From: Caulobacter sp. X
GTDB taxonomy: Bacteria; Pseudomonadota; Alphaproteobacteria; Caulobacterales; Caulobacteraceae
Direction of reading: 5' to 3'
DNA length: 64,000 nucleotides
NCBI RefSeq assembly: GCF_002742635.1
Contig: NZ_PEGF01000001.1
Coordinates: forward strand, 1,736,001-1,800,000
How positions within the stretch are numbered: position 1 is the stretch's first letter; every line of letters begins with the position of its first letter. The translations under genes and the position numbers were made by a program. This document shows positions 50,299-59,760 of this stretch, in pieces. The notes under the pieces are model-generated. The model searched no databases. It was given only the letters and a program-made list of their open reading frames with translations, and had not been told where the DNA came from.

Positions 50299-52378
50299 AG
50301 TTCCCAAACCCCGTCAAGAACCCCGCCACCTGCTCCGCCGGCATCGGCTTGCCGAAGTGGTAGCCTTGGATCTGGTCGCAGCCATAGCGCATTAGGGCGG
50401 CCAGTTGGTCGGCGTCCTCGACGCCCTCGGCGACCACCTTCATGCCCATGGATGAGCCGAGCGTGATCACGGCCTTCACGATCGCCTCGTCCTCGGCGTT
50501 CTGGACAAAGGACTTGTCGATCTTCAGGCGGTCGATCGGGAACTGCCGCAGGTTGGCCAGGCTGGCGTAGCCGGTGCCGAAGTCGTCCAACGCGATCATC
50601 ACGCCAGCCTTGTGCAGCCGGCTGATATTGCCGCTGACCAGGTCCGAGCCCCAGCCCATGTAGACGTTCTCGGTGACCTCGATGGTCAGCCGCTCGCACG
50701 GCACGTTCCAGCGCGCCAGGCGCTCCTGCACCTCTTCGGCCAGGCGTCCGCTGCGGAACTGGGCGGCGGAAATGTTGACCGCGATGCGGCCGAACTCGAC
50801 GCCCTGGTCCAGCCATTCCCGCATCTGGCGCAGAGACTGCTCGAAGGCCACGTCGCCCAGCCGGAGCGACAGCTCCTGGTCCTCGAACGCGGCCATGAAG
50901 TGCGCCGGCGTCAGAACCCCCTGCTCGGGGTGGAGCCAGCGCATCAGGGCCTCGAAGCCCACGACCCGCCGCTCGCGGATATCGACGACCGGCTGGTAGA
51001 ACAGGGTGAACTCGTTGGCCGCCACGGCCGCCCGGACGTCGCGCAGCAGCTCGACCCGCCGCTCCAGCTCGGTCCGCATCGCCGGTTCGAAGACGATGCT
51101 GCGATTCCGCCCCTCCTCCTTGGCGTGATAGAGGGCGATGTCGGCGTTCTTGATCATGTGGGCCGGGTCGGCCTCGGGGTCTCCATGCAGCGCGGCGCCG
51201 ATGCTGGCGGTGGCCGTGAAGCTGCGGCCGGCATATTCGATCGGCCGTTGCAGCAGCTCCTGCAGCTTCTGGATCGGCCGCATCATGTCGGCCTCGCTGT
51301 GCAGGCCGCGCAGGATCACGGCGAACTCGTCGCCGCCCAGCCGCGCGACCGTGTCGCCGGACCGGAAGGCCCGCTGCAGCATGCCCGCCAGGCGCTTGAG
51401 CAGCACGTCGCCGGCGTCGTGCCCCAAGGTGTCGTTGATGTCCTTGAAGTGATCGACGTCGATCATGATCAGGCCGAACATCTCGCCCAGGGTCTCGGAC
51501 GCCGAGACCGCCTCGTTGAACCGGTGCTGGAACAGCGCGCGGTTGGGCAGTCCGGTCAGCGGATCCTTGAACGCCAGGGTCTCGATGGCCTCGGTCTGGC
51601 GGCGGCGGTCGGTGATGTCCTTGAACAGGTTGACCAGCTTCTCGGGCTTGCCCTCCTGGTCGACGAACACCTTGCCGACGGCGCGGATCCAGGTCTCGAC
51701 CCCATCGTCGCGGTTCAGGCGAAATTCGAACACCCGCGCCTCGCCGATCTTGCGCGAAGCGATGACGTCGGCGCATTGCTGGCGATCGTCGGGGTGGACG
51801 ATCTCCAACGGATCGTCCTTGAACACGCACCACTTCCGCAGGCCGGGCGCGGTGTCGGAGAAGAAGATCTCGCCGGTGCGCAGGTCGTATTCGCGCACCA
51901 GAAGGTCGTCGAGCTCGAGCGCCATCCTCAGGCGCTGCTCGTCGCGCTCGGCCCGCAGGACGCTTTCGGCGTAGCCGGTGACGTCCCGGGCGGTGACCAT
52001 CACCGCGTAGACGCTTCCATCCTCTTGCAAGCACGCGCTGAACTCCGTGCGCCAGAACCGGGGCGAGCCGTCCTCGGTCGCGGTCTGGAGATAACGCGAG
52101 AAATCGACGCCCTCGCGGGCGCAGGCCAGCAGCGCCGCCCGGTCGTCCGCGGCCACGACGCCGCTCGCGTCGGCGCCCACCTTCAGGTCTGGCGCGATCG
52201 CCTGGACCGTCCAGTCCCGGCTCACGGCGACCAGGACAAGGTCGATGTCCAGCAGGGCCGCTGGAAAAGGCGTGTCGCTTATGAAGGCCCCAAACGCCTG
52301 GGCGCGAGCGCGCGCCTGGGCGCTGGCCCGCAGACCGTCCTCTTCGCTGCTTCCGACAGCCAGGGCGTCCCCGATCAT
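50297..52378 (-). CDS. PAS-GGDEF-EAL c-di-GMP signalling protein
   Basis: A 693-residue cytoplasmic protein without membrane segments. Two PAS domains lie at about 30-135 and 150-260 (VFEFRLNRDDGVETWIRAVG is the second). The GGDEF domain has DPLTGLPNR and ARLGGDEFAVIL near residue 348, both intact, so it may make c-di-GMP. The EAL domain has FEALMRWLHPEQG near 474, ISAAQF, EVTENV, ALDDFGTGYASLA and VVAEGVED, also intact, so it may degrade it. The net activity cannot be predicted. It lies in reverse orientation between the helicase/S4 pair and fdxA. Confidence 0.93.
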   Translation of the reverse strand: MIGDALAVGSSEEDGLRASAQARARAQAFGAFISDTPFPAALLDIDLVLVAVSRDWTVQAIAPDLKVGADASGVVAADDRAALLACAREGVDFSRYLQTATEDGSPRFWRTEFSACLQEDGSVYAVMVTARDVTGYAESVLRAERDEQRLRMALELDDLLVREYDLRTGEIFFSDTAPGLRKWCVFKDDPLEIVHPDDRQQCADVIASRKIGEARVFEFRLNRDDGVETWIRAVGKVFVDQEGKPEKLVNLFKDITDRRRQTEAIETLAFKDPLTGLPNRALFQHRFNEAVSASETLGEMFGLIMIDVDHFKDINDTLGHDAGDVLLKRLAGMLQRAFRSGDTVARLGGDEFAVILRGLHSEADMMRPIQKLQELLQRPIEYAGRSFTATASIGAALHGDPEADPAHMIKNADIALYHAKEEGRNRSIVFEPAMRTELERRVELLRDVRAAVAANEFTLFYQPVVDIRERRVVGFEALMRWLHPEQGVLTPAHFMAAFEDQELSLRLGDVAFEQSLRQMREWLDQGVEFGRIAVNISAAQFRSGRLAEEVQERLARWNVPCERLTIEVTENVYMGWGSDLVSGNISRLHKAGVMIALDDFGTGYASLANLRQFPIDRLKIDKSFVQNAEDEAIVKAVITLGSSMGMKVVAEGVEDADQLAALMRYGCDQIQGYHFGKPMPAEQVAGFLTGFGN

Positions 52379-52606
52379 TAAGTCGACTTCCTGACGTTGA
52401 TTTCGTTGAAGCTTTCAGAAATCGATAGTCGTGAGCACTCAATAAGAAATTGTTTTCGGCGGCCCGTCGACCACCAAAAGGCGAGCGCCCTGACCCCGCC
52501 TTCAGAATTCCTGGGCCCCCTACGCGATCACGCCGCATTGACAAGCGGCCGCGAGGCTTCGAAAACGCGCCCGCCGAACTCCGTCCCGATCTCATTCGAG
52601 TTTTCG

Positions 52607-52948
52607 ATGACCTATATCGTCACCGACGCCTGCGTCCGCTGCAAGTTCATGGACTGCGTCGAGGTCTGCCCGGTCGATTGCTTCTACGAAGGCGAGAACT
52701 TCCTCGTCATCAATCCCGACGAATGCATCGACTGCGGCGTCTGCGAACCCGAGTGCCCGGTCGACGCGATCAAGCCCGACACCGAGGATGAGGCCGACGG
52801 CAAGTGGCTGCGCGTCAACGCCGACTACGCCAAGGTCTGGCCCAACATCACGGTCAAGGGCGTCCCCCCCGAAGACCGCGAACAGTTCGAGCGCGAGACC
52901 GGCAAGTTCGAGAAGTACTTCAGCGAAAAGCCCGGCAAGGGCTCCTGA
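52607..52948 (+). CDS. fdxA: 7Fe ferredoxin FdxA
   Basis: A 113-residue ferredoxin with one 3Fe-4S and one 4Fe-4S cluster. Cys residues are C9, C12, C17, C21 ([16 protein letters not shown]) and C40, C43, C46, C50 ([13 protein letters not shown]); C9, C17 and C50 would hold the 3Fe cluster. The C-terminal half ([20 protein letters not shown]) is the usual Azotobacter-type extension. It lies upstream of cdnL, an order conserved in alphaproteobacteria. ATG 52607 is chosen from the family start MTYIVTDAC. Confidence 0.95.
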   Translation: MTYIVTDACVRCKFMDCVEVCPVDCFYEGENFLVINPDECIDCGVCEPECPVDAIKPDTEDEADGKWLRVNADYAKVWPNITVKGVPPEDREQFERETGKFEKYFSEKPGKGS

Positions 52949-53298
52949 TCGCCCCGCGAATTCTGAAGCTTGCAACCCCGCCGCGATGCGAAAGCTTGGC
53001 GGCGCGATCCGGCATGCCTGGACGCAACCCTTTCTTCGGGCTGAATTTTATGCTATTGTCTTCGCCGACGTGACGGTTGCGGCTATTCGCGACGGTCCGT
53101 CTTGGCGAACAAGCCGGCTTCAGAGTTCATTCTGGCCGGCGCGCCCGATGAAGGCGAAGGGTGTCTTAGAGCTCTATTCCAAATCCTGACAGGCTTGGCC
53201 CCGCGACCAGTATTCCGCGGAGCGGGAAGCTGTCGCCTTTGGTTTGGCGCGGAAGACGGCGTTCGGACCCTTTTGGGTCCGCATTGATGAGGACGAAC
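52949..53298. other. Intergenic region between fdxA and cdnL
   Basis: About 350 bp. Two short open frames cross it but have no ribosome binding site and no family likeness. ATGCTATTGTC near 53048 resembles the -10 of a Caulobacter promoter and probably serves cdnL, giving a 5' untranslated leader of about 240 bases. GACGGAACA-type sequences were not seen. Confidence 0.45.
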
Positions 53299-53802
53299 AT
53301 GAGCAAGACTGGTCTGGAATTCTCGGTCGGCGATCACGTCGTTTATCCCGCGCACGGCGTGGGCAACATTCAGGCGATCGAGACCCAGGAAGTGGCCGGC
53401 ATGTCGCTCGAAGTCTACGTCATCACCTTCGACCACGAGAAAATGACCCTGCGCGTGCCGACCAAGAAGGCCAAGACGGCCGGTCTGCGTCCGCTGGCCG
53501 AGGGCAATGTCGTCAGCCAAGCGCTGACCACCCTGAAGGGCCGCGCCCGCGTGAAGCGCACCATGTGGTCGCGTCGCGCCCAGGAATACGAAGCCAAGAT
53601 CAATTCGGGCGACCTGATCTCGATCGCCGAGGTGGTCCGCGACCTGCACCGCGCCGAGAACCAGCCGGAACAGTCCTACTCGGAACGCCAGCTGTATGAA
53701 TCGGCCCTGGACCGCATGGCTCGCGAAGTCGCCGCCATCGAGCGCATCGACCGCGAAGCCGCCATCGGCATCCTGACCAAGTCGCTGGTCAAGGCCGCTT
53801 AA
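53299..53802 (+). CDS. cdnL: CarD-family transcription regulator CdnL
   Basis: RNA polymerase-binding protein of 167 residues that stabilises open complexes at rRNA and growth genes; in Caulobacter it links growth to cell division. The N-terminal Tudor-like domain has FSVGDHVVYPAHGVGNIQAI, and MTLRVPTKKAKTAGLRPL. The helical C-terminal domain has RVKRTMWSRRAQEYEAKINS and RELY-type SERQLYESALDRMAREVAAI, with the conserved Trp in MWSRR. The sequence ends TKSLVKAA; the C-terminal AA is notable because CdnL is known to be degraded by ClpXP. ATG 53299. Confidence 0.96.
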   Translation: MSKTGLEFSVGDHVVYPAHGVGNIQAIETQEVAGMSLEVYVITFDHEKMTLRVPTKKAKTAGLRPLAEGNVVSQALTTLKGRARVKRTMWSRRAQEYEAKINSGDLISIAEVVRDLHRAENQPEQSYSERQLYESALDRMAREVAAIERIDREAAIGILTKSLVKAA

Positions 53803-53828
53803 GGCTCACGGCTAGCGCCGAAACGAAG

Positions 53829-53856
53829 ACGCCCCTCCTCGCGAGGGGCGTTTTTG
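53829..53856 (+). terminator. Rho-independent terminator after cdnL
   Basis: Arms ACGCCCCT and AGGGGCGT around CCTCGCG, followed by TTTTGTTT, 26 bp past the stop codon. Confidence 0.92.
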
Positions 53857-53996
53857 TTTGTGGACCAGTCATCGCGCGACGCCTTGAACCCTTGGCGGCG
53901 CGGACGGCTCCCCGCATAAGGACGAGGCCTCCTCTCCTCGCCGCTGAAAGTCGATCGCCCTTGTCGGACCCGCAGGACCCGATCTCCGCCCCCAAG

Positions 53997-55292
53997 ATGT
54001 CGCGTCGCAAGTGGCTGGCGGTCGGCGGGCTGAGCGTGCTGGTCGCCTGCGCCGCCGTAGCGTTCCACTTCCGCCCCGCGACGCCGCTCGCGGCGCTTAC
54101 CTCGGCCCACGCGCCCGCGCCGACGCCGGTCGTCTTGCCGACCAAGCCCGAGGACTGGCATGGCCGCATCGACTATCGCGCCCTCGACCAGCGCCTGGCC
54201 GAGATGGCCGCCCATCACTCTATGGAAGGCCTGGCGGTCGCCGTCGTCGAGGACGGACGCCTGTCGTTCGTTCAGGGCTATGGCCTGACCTCGGCCAAGG
54301 ACGGCCAGCCCGTCGACGCCCACACGGTGTTCCGCTGGGCCTCGCTGTCCAAGACGGTCGCCGGAACCCTGACCGCCAAGCTGGCCGCCGATGGCCTGCT
54401 GTCGCTGGACGAACCGGTCGAGACCTTCCACACCACCTTGCGCCTGCCGCGCGACGCCCAGCGCGAGCTGACGGTCGAGGAGTTGCTGTCCCAGCGGACC
54501 GGCCTGCCGAAGAACGCCTATGACGATCGGCTGGAGGACGGCCAGGACCCAACGGTGATCCGCCACGCCTTGGGCGACGTGCCGGTCGCCTGCGCGCCGG
54601 GGCGCTGCCACACCTATCAGAACGTCGCCTACGACACGATCACCGAGATCCTGGCGACCCGCACGCACGAGGCCTACGCTCAGACCGTCCAGCGCAAGCT
54701 GTTCGCGCCCCTGGGCATGACCACCGCCTCGATCGGCCAGGCCGGCCTGGTGGGGGCCAAGAGCTGGGCCCGCCCGCATCGCGAGGGCCGGCTGCTGCCG
54801 ATGTCCGAGGCCTATTACCGAGTGCCCGGCGCGGCCGGCGTCAACTCGACCATCGTCGACCTCGCCGTCTGGATGCAGGCGCAGATGGGCCTGCGGCCCG
54901 ATGTCCTGCCGCCCACCGTGCTGGACGCCGCCCAACGCCCCCGCATCGGCACCGCGCCGCCCTACGGCCGCGCGCCGTTCGCCCGCGAGATCAGCCATGC
55001 CGGCTACGGCCTGGGCATGCGCAGCTTCAACTACCGCGGTCATCGCGTGATCGGCCATAGCGGGGCCGTCTCGGGCTACCGCTCGACCATGGTGTTCGAC
55101 CCGGCGACCAAGACCGGCATCGTCATGCTGTGGAACAGCGACGCCGGCCTGCCGTTCCGTTTCCAAGCCGAGTTCCTGGACCGCGCCTACCGCCAGCCCT
55201 TCACCGACTGGCTGGACCTGGGCGAGGTCTCCGACCAGCGGCTGGCCCAGGCGCGCCATCTCCGATTGCGAGAGACGGACGAAGCGGGCTAG
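53997..55292 (+). CDS. Serine hydrolase, class C beta-lactamase fold
   Basis: A 431-residue membrane-anchored or exported enzyme. The N-terminal anchor is [20 protein letters not shown]. The active-site motif is S116-LSK119 ([10 protein letters not shown]). The second is YQN ([11 protein letters not shown]) and the third HSG ([11 protein letters not shown]), as in class C beta-lactamases, DD-peptidases and esterases. The substrate cannot be told; many chromosomal members are not lactamases. The start is uncertain: ATG 53997 fits the anchor, while a TTG at 53961 is in frame; neither has a strong ribosome binding site. 28 bp upstream of nhaA. Confidence 0.88.
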   Translation: MSRRKWLAVGGLSVLVACAAVAFHFRPATPLAALTSAHAPAPTPVVLPTKPEDWHGRIDYRALDQRLAEMAAHHSMEGLAVAVVEDGRLSFVQGYGLTSAKDGQPVDAHTVFRWASLSKTVAGTLTAKLAADGLLSLDEPVETFHTTLRLPRDAQRELTVEELLSQRTGLPKNAYDDRLEDGQDPTVIRHALGDVPVACAPGRCHTYQNVAYDTITEILATRTHEAYAQTVQRKLFAPLGMTTASIGQAGLVGAKSWARPHREGRLLPMSEAYYRVPGAAGVNSTIVDLAVWMQAQMGLRPDVLPPTVLDAAQRPRIGTAPPYGRAPFAREISHAGYGLGMRSFNYRGHRVIGHSGAVSGYRSTMVFDPATKTGIVMLWNSDAGLPFRFQAEFLDRAYRQPFTDWLDLGEVSDQRLAQARHLRLRETDEAG

Positions 55293-55320
55293 CTGGTCCC
55301 GTTCCCGAAGGAGATCCGAC

Positions 55321-56508
55321 ATGGCCCTGCGCGTCATCAGCCGCCGCGCTCGCGAGACCCTGGCGCACTTCCTGGCGAACGAAGCGGCCGGCGGCTATGT
55401 GCTGATGGTCGCCGCCGCCCTGGCGCTGGTGGTCGCCAACTCGCCGCTGGCCCCGACCTATTTCGCGGCGCTGAAGGCCCACCTCGGCTTCGCCATCGGC
55501 CCCGTCCGCCTCGACGAGAGCGTCCTGCACTGGATCAACGACGGCCTGATGGCCCTGTTCTTCCTGCTGGTGGGGCTGGAGATCAAGCGCGAGGTCCTGG
55601 ACGGCCAGCTGTCGCGGCCCGCCGACGTGATCCTGCCCGGCGCGGCCGCTCTGGGGGGCGTCGCCTTGCCGGCGGCCATCTATCTGTTCTTCAACCTGCG
55701 CCACCCCGACAGCATCGCCGGCTGGGCGATCCCGTCGGCCACCGACATCGCCTTCGCCCTGGGAGTGCTGGCGCTGATGGGTCCGCGCGTCCCGACCTCG
55801 CTGAAGGTGTTCCTGACCGCCATCGCGATCATGGACGACCTCGCCGCCATCGTGATCATCGCCCTGTTCTATACCGACCAGCTGCACCTGATGGCCCTGG
55901 CCGGCGCGGGCGCCGTGCTGGCGATCCTCGTCATTCTGAATCGCCTGAAGGTCATCAGCCTGTGGCCCTATCTGCTGCTGGGCGTCGTGCTGTGGTACCT
56001 GGTGCTGGAGTCGGGGGTCCACGCCACCCTGGCGGGCGTCGCCCTGGCCCTGACCATTCCGCTGCGCGCCGACGAGCGCTGCCCGCTGCACCGGCTGGAG
56101 CACGCCCTGCATAGGCCGGTCGCCTTCGGCGTCACCCCGATCTTCGGCTTCGCCAATGCCGGCCTGTCGTTCGCGGGCGTCGGCTTGTCGGCCCTGCTGG
56201 ATCCCGTGCCGCTGGGCGTGGCGCTGGGCCTGTTCCTCGGCAAGCAGCTGGGCGTGTTCGGCGTCGCCTACGGCCTGATCCGGATGGGCTGGGCGCGCCT
56301 GCCCGCCGGCGCCTCGGTCGCCCAGCTCTACGGCGTGGCGGTGCTGTGCGGGATCGGCTTCACCATGAGCCTGTTCATCGGCGGGCTGGCGTTTGGCGAT
56401 CCCAAGCTGATCGACGAGACCAAGATCGGCGTCCTGGCCGGCTCCCTGGCCTCGGCGCTGCTGGGCTTGGCGCTCCTGCGTCTGGCGAGGCCGGCGACAG
56501 AGGCTTGA
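55321..56508 (+). CDS. nhaA: Na+/H+ antiporter NhaA
   Basis: Inner-membrane electrogenic antiporter, 395 residues, with about 12 membrane helices. It has [20 protein letters not shown] at helix [17 protein letters not shown] and the two adjacent Asp residues in [20 protein letters not shown] (Asp163-Asp164 in E. coli), which carry ion binding. The end has [18 protein letters not shown], holding the conserved residues of helix X-XI. AAGGAG precedes the ATG. Roles are sodium and pH homeostasis. Confidence 0.97.
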   Translation: MALRVISRRARETLAHFLANEAAGGYVLMVAAALALVVANSPLAPTYFAALKAHLGFAIGPVRLDESVLHWINDGLMALFFLLVGLEIKREVLDGQLSRPADVILPGAAALGGVALPAAIYLFFNLRHPDSIAGWAIPSATDIAFALGVLALMGPRVPTSLKVFLTAIAIMDDLAAIVIIALFYTDQLHLMALAGAGAVLAILVILNRLKVISLWPYLLLGVVLWYLVLESGVHATLAGVALALTIPLRADERCPLHRLEHALHRPVAFGVTPIFGFANAGLSFAGVGLSALLDPVPLGVALGLFLGKQLGVFGVAYGLIRMGWARLPAGASVAQLYGVAVLCGIGFTMSLFIGGLAFGDPKLIDETKIGVLAGSLASALLGLALLRLARPATEA

Positions 56509-56565
56509 GCTTGGCCGGGTTTGGCGCGAAAGTGCCGACAGCGGGGCGTTGAAGGAGCTGACGAC

Positions 56566-56973
56566 ATGATGCGTCACCTGACCCTATCGCTCGTTTCCGG
56601 CGCGCTGCTGCTGGCCGCGCCGGCTCTCGCCGCCGCCCAGACCGACAAGCCCGCCGCCAAGCCCGCCGCCAAGCCCAAGGCCGAGCGTACGTGCTTCCGC
56701 GCCCAGAACGTGGACGGCTTCAACGCCGTCGACAAGGAGACCGTCGATGTCTCGGTTGGCGTCCGGGATGTCTATCGCCTGACCCTGTTCTCGCCGTCGC
56801 CCGACATCGACTGGACCCAGCGGATCGGCATCGAGGCGCGCGGCGGCTCCTGGATCTGTTCGGGCATGGACGCCACGATCATCGTGCCGGGCCCGATCGG
56901 CGCGCAGCGCTATCCAGTGACCGCGATCCGCAAGCTGACCCCCGAAGAGATCAAGGCCCGCAAGGCGCGCTGA
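56566..56973 (+). CDS. DUF6491-like exported protein
   Basis: A 135-residue protein with signal peptide MMRHLTLSLVSGALLLAAPA and cleavage near AAAQT. A Lys/Ala/Pro repeat (KPAAKPAAKPKA) links to a small globular domain with two Cys (RTCFRAQNVDGFN and SWICSGMD), probably one disulfide, ending in YPVTAIRKLTPEEIKARKAR. It resembles DUF6491; function unknown. GAAGGAG lies nine bases before the ATG. It converges with the next gene, 16 bp between stops. Confidence 0.75.
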   Translation: MMRHLTLSLVSGALLLAAPALAAAQTDKPAAKPAAKPKAERTCFRAQNVDGFNAVDKETVDVSVGVRDVYRLTLFSPSPDIDWTQRIGIEARGGSWICSGMDATIIVPGPIGAQRYPVTAIRKLTPEEIKARKAR

Positions 56974-56989
56974 CGCGCCGGGGACGGTT

Positions 56990-57358
56990 CTATTGCGGCC
57001 GGTCCCGCAGGGCGTCGAGGATCACCCGGTTGGCGGCCTCGCAGCGGCTTTCGCCAAAGCCGCGCTCGATCTTGATGGTCGGCTTCAGCCGCGCCTCAAG
57101 CTCGGCCGCCGTCGCCTGCGCCCGGCCGGCGGCCTGCCGGGTCTCTGACAGGCGCGCGCGGGTCAGGGCCAGTTCGGCCAGGACGCTGTCGCGGTGCGCC
57201 GCCAGGCCGGCCGCTTCCTCGCGGGCCTCGTCCAGCTGAGCGCGCAGGCGCATCGCGTAGGAGCCGAGCCACCCCGCCACGCCCGCCGCGACGAACGCCA
57301 AGACGGCGGCGGCCGCGAAGATCACGGGGCTGTCCAGGACGCTCAGCAAGGCGGACAT
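56990..57358 (-). CDS. Membrane-anchored coiled-coil protein, 122 residues
   Basis: Unrecognised protein. One membrane helix (about residues 9-33, VIFAAAAVLAFVAAGVAGWL) is followed by a heptad-rich coiled coil (RLRAQLDEAREEAAGLAAHR through ELALTRARLSETRQAAGRAQ), and a C-terminal segment RGFGESRCEAANRVILDALR. GGAGA precedes the ATG at 57358. The layout resembles small cell-envelope or division-associated coiled-coil proteins, but no match can be named. Confidence 0.65.
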   Translation of the reverse strand: MSALLSVLDSPVIFAAAAVLAFVAAGVAGWLGSYAMRLRAQLDEAREEAAGLAAHRDSVLAELALTRARLSETRQAAGRAQATAAELEARLKPTIKIERGFGESRCEAANRVILDALRDRPQ

Positions 57359-57578
57359 ACGGTTCTCCAACAATTCAGAAGCCGGCAAGACTGCGAAGAA
57401 CCTGAGCGGTCGCGCCGCCCAGGCTCTCCGCGACGAACTCACTCACCGCGCGGACGGTGGCGTTCGTCGACTGCCGCCCCAATCCCCACCAGGGCGGCGC
57501 GTCTCAAAATGAGTGATCTCCGGTCCTTGAGTCCCTCCCGGGCGCCTCAGAAGGGGTAACCGGCGATCCGAAAAGGTT

Positions 57579-57779
57579 TCAGGCGCTGAGCGCCTGCGGA
57601 TGCCCGTCGCGAACGGTCGCTTGGGCGAAATCCAGCACGTCGCGGGTGACGGCGGGCAGGTGGGCCTCGGCCACGCCCTGTTCGCGCGCCCAGATGATCA
57701 GGGCGTGCCGGAGAAAGGTGTTGCCGACTTCGGTCTTGGCGAAGGGCGCATCGCCCAGGGCGACAGTGTTCATAGACAT
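57579..57779 (-). CDS. Hypothetical protein, 66 residues
   Basis: The sequence begins MSMNTVALGDAPFAKTEVGN and continues TFLRHALIIWAREQGVAEAH. It is polar-helical with no signal or membrane segment. GGGAG lies seven bases before the ATG on the reverse strand, which supports translation. The function and family are unknown. The 220 bp between it and the next reverse-strand gene downstream (56990) show no clear gene, though a forward frame there has coding-like base composition but no start codon. Confidence 0.5.
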   Translation of the reverse strand: MSMNTVALGDAPFAKTEVGNTFLRHALIIWAREQGVAEAHLPAVTRDVLDFAQATVRDGHPQALSA

Positions 57780-58017
57780 CGCGCGGCTCCCGATCCGACC
57801 GGGACGTAGGCCCCGGAAAGTTGCGAAAATGGACCCGGCCGGCGGGTGGCCGGGCCCCAAGTCGGTTCACGCGGCCGGTGGCTGCAAGCGAAGGACGCTC
57901 GCCGCCGCCGGTCGACACGCAGACAATCTCCGGAATGGCCCCGCTTGGATGTGCGGATTTTCACATCGGGAAAAATAGCGGTTTTTCTTGTGGCTCGGCT
58001 ACGCGCCGGCTGGGGTT

Positions 58018-59760
58018 TCAGGCGCGGGAGAGGTTGAAGATCGGCGTGGCCGGAAAGCCCTTCCGCCCCTGCGTGCGACCGACATAACCGCAGCGCACGC
58101 GATCGCCGTGGAACGTCGCCAGCGCGCCGGCGAGCGCCTCGCTGACATAGGCCGAGCCCGGCGCGGCGTCGGGCTCGATGCGCGCGGCGACGACCACGTG
58201 CGCGCCGACGACGGCAGGCGCCTTCGTCAGGGGATTGGTGCCCAGATGGACCGGACCATAGTGGCCGCCGATCCGCAGGCCCAGGCTTCGCGGCAGGCCC
58301 AGGGCGCCCAGATCAACCGCGCGATAGGCCTCGAGCAGGGCCAGAGCGGCCAGCGCCGAGTCGATGGGCTGGTCGAACACCAGGAACAGACCATCGCCCC
58401 AGGTCTCGATGTGGATCGGCCGCGCCTCCAGCCCCTCGACCACCTCGGCCAGGCGCCCCATCACCCCTTCCATGAAGGCTGGGATCTGGTCGTCGCGCAG
58501 CGCGCCAAAGCCCTGAACGTCGGCGAACAGCATGGCCTTCATGGCCCGCGCCCCGATCGTGATCGGCTTGGAGACGCTCGTGGCGGGCTGTGGCCTGTCG
58601 ACCGGGATCACCGCGGCCCGCCGGCCGCTTCTGGCCCAATAGGCCATGTCGGCGAAGACGCCCGCCGGCCCCGGCGCGGCGCGCCCGTCCCAGACCGCCA
58701 ACTGCACCGCCTCGGTCGCCAGCGTCTGAGACCGCAGCACCGCGCAGCCTATGGCGAACTGGCTGGCGTAGGCGAACACCTGCTCGTCGCCCAGATAGGG
58801 ATCCTGCGAGGCGTATCGGACCGAGGCCGCGCGGGCCATGCAACGTTCGAAACGCTCCAGCCAAGCGTCGCCGAACGGCGCTACCGAGACCTCGACGAAC
58901 GCGGCGCGATGCAAGGGCAGGATGACGTGCAGTTCGCCGCCCGCCTCAAGCAGGGCCTCGGCGAAGACGATGTCGGCGCCCGCCGCCAGACCGCCATAGC
59001 CGAAGCCGATCCGTTCGGCGCGCAGCGTCTCGTCGATGCGGGCGCGCAGGCTCTGGTCGCAGATGTTCTGGATATGCCCGGTGAAGTGCGCGCAGGCCGG
59101 AGGCCGAAAGGGCGACAGCCAGCCAGGATCGACGTCGACCTCGCGGCACAGCATCTCCATCTGCCGCAGGGTGGAGGCGTGGGCGGCGTAGGCGCTCGGC
59201 GCCGAGGCCAGCGCCTGCTCGAGCCGTCGGCGCGCGGCGTCCAGGTCGCCGACCAGGAAGAGCGCCTCCGCGCGGCTGGCGGCTTCGTAATAGGCCGCCT
59301 CGCCGGTCAGGCCTTGCGGGGGCGGGGATTGCAGCACGCCCATGGCGCGCTCGGCGGCGCCGGCGCGGTCGCCCGCGACAAGCGTCATGGTGGCGGCGTT
59401 GATCGCGCCATAGACGCCGCCGAAGCGATGCGACAGGGCCTCGTATCGAAGGCGGGACGCCTTGGCGAAGGCGATCCGCCGCGCGCCCCGGCTGGCCAGG
59501 GCGACATCCTTCAGCAGCCGGGCGCCCAAGGCGATCGTGTCGGCGTCGTCCGCCTCGGCGAGGCCCAGTCGGACATACTCCGAACGGGCGAAGTCCAAGG
59601 CTCCGGCTCGCGCCAGGCAGAGGACGGCGGCATAGGCCGCGCCGGGTGGCGCGGCCTCGCCTTCAAGCGCCGCGTGGGCGATGTCGTAGGCCGCGAGGAT
59701 CTCGCCGCGCCGGATCAGCGCGGCGATCTCTTCGCTGTCGAAGGGCCTGTAGGGGGTCAG
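58018..59760 (-). CDS. TPR-like/SLOG-like/class III nucleotide cyclase protein, apparent CTG start
   Basis: A 580-residue protein. The N-terminus (about 1-200) is helical and TPR-like. The part around 222-300 (AHFTGHIQN, then GFGYGGLAAGADIVFAEALL and GGELHVILPL) looks like a SLOG-type Rossmann nucleotide-sensing fold. The last 170 residues form a class III cyclase domain: metal Asp D414 in FADVQGF and D456 in WGDGLFLVF, with R527 in AARIEP. Base-selecting residues differ from adenylate cyclases: ETWGD replaces KxxGD and GAHVVVAAR replaces DTVNxAAR. The first canonical start (TTG 59598) lies inside clear protein sequence; I extend to CTG 59760, overlapping the stop of the gene before (CTGA). 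Last gene of a three-gene operon. Confidence 0.72.
   Translation of the reverse strand: MTPYRPFDSEEIAALIRRGEILAAYDIAHAALEGEAAPPGAAYAAVLCLARAGALDFARSEYVRLGLAEADDADTIALGARLLKDVALASRGARRIAFAKASRLRYEALSHRFGGVYGAINAATMTLVAGDRAGAAERAMGVLQSPPPQGLTGEAAYYEAASRAEALFLVGDLDAARRRLEQALASAPSAYAAHASTLRQMEMLCREVDVDPGWLSPFRPPACAHFTGHIQNICDQSLRARIDETLRAERIGFGYGGLAAGADIVFAEALLEAGGELHVILPLHRAAFVEVSVAPFGDAWLERFERCMARAASVRYASQDPYLGDEQVFAYASQFAIGCAVLRSQTLATEAVQLAVWDGRAAPGPAGVFADMAYWARSGRRAAVIPVDRPQPATSVSKPITIGARAMKAMLFADVQGFGALRDDQIPAFMEGVMGRLAEVVEGLEARPIHIETWGDGLFLVFDQPIDSALAALALLEAYRAVDLGALGLPRSLGLRIGGHYGPVHLGTNPLTKAPAVVGAHVVVAARIEPDAAPGSAYVSEALAGALATFHGDRVRCGYVGRTQGRKGFPATPIFNLSRA

Noticed and set aside
50612..52381. 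Long forward open frame opposite the PAS-GGDEF-EAL gene
   Set aside because: The opposite strand encodes clear PAS, GGDEF and EAL domains; this frame has only repetitive Gln/His/Gly-rich sequence.
53102..53287. 61-residue forward frame in the cdnL leader region
   Set aside because: No ribosome binding site and no resemblance; the DNA is better explained as promoter and untranslated leader of cdnL.
57359..57578. Forward frame with coding-like third-position GC (NNSEAGKTAKNLSGRAA and so on)
   Set aside because: No usable start codon is found before it and it ends quickly. It could be a gene remnant but cannot be supported.
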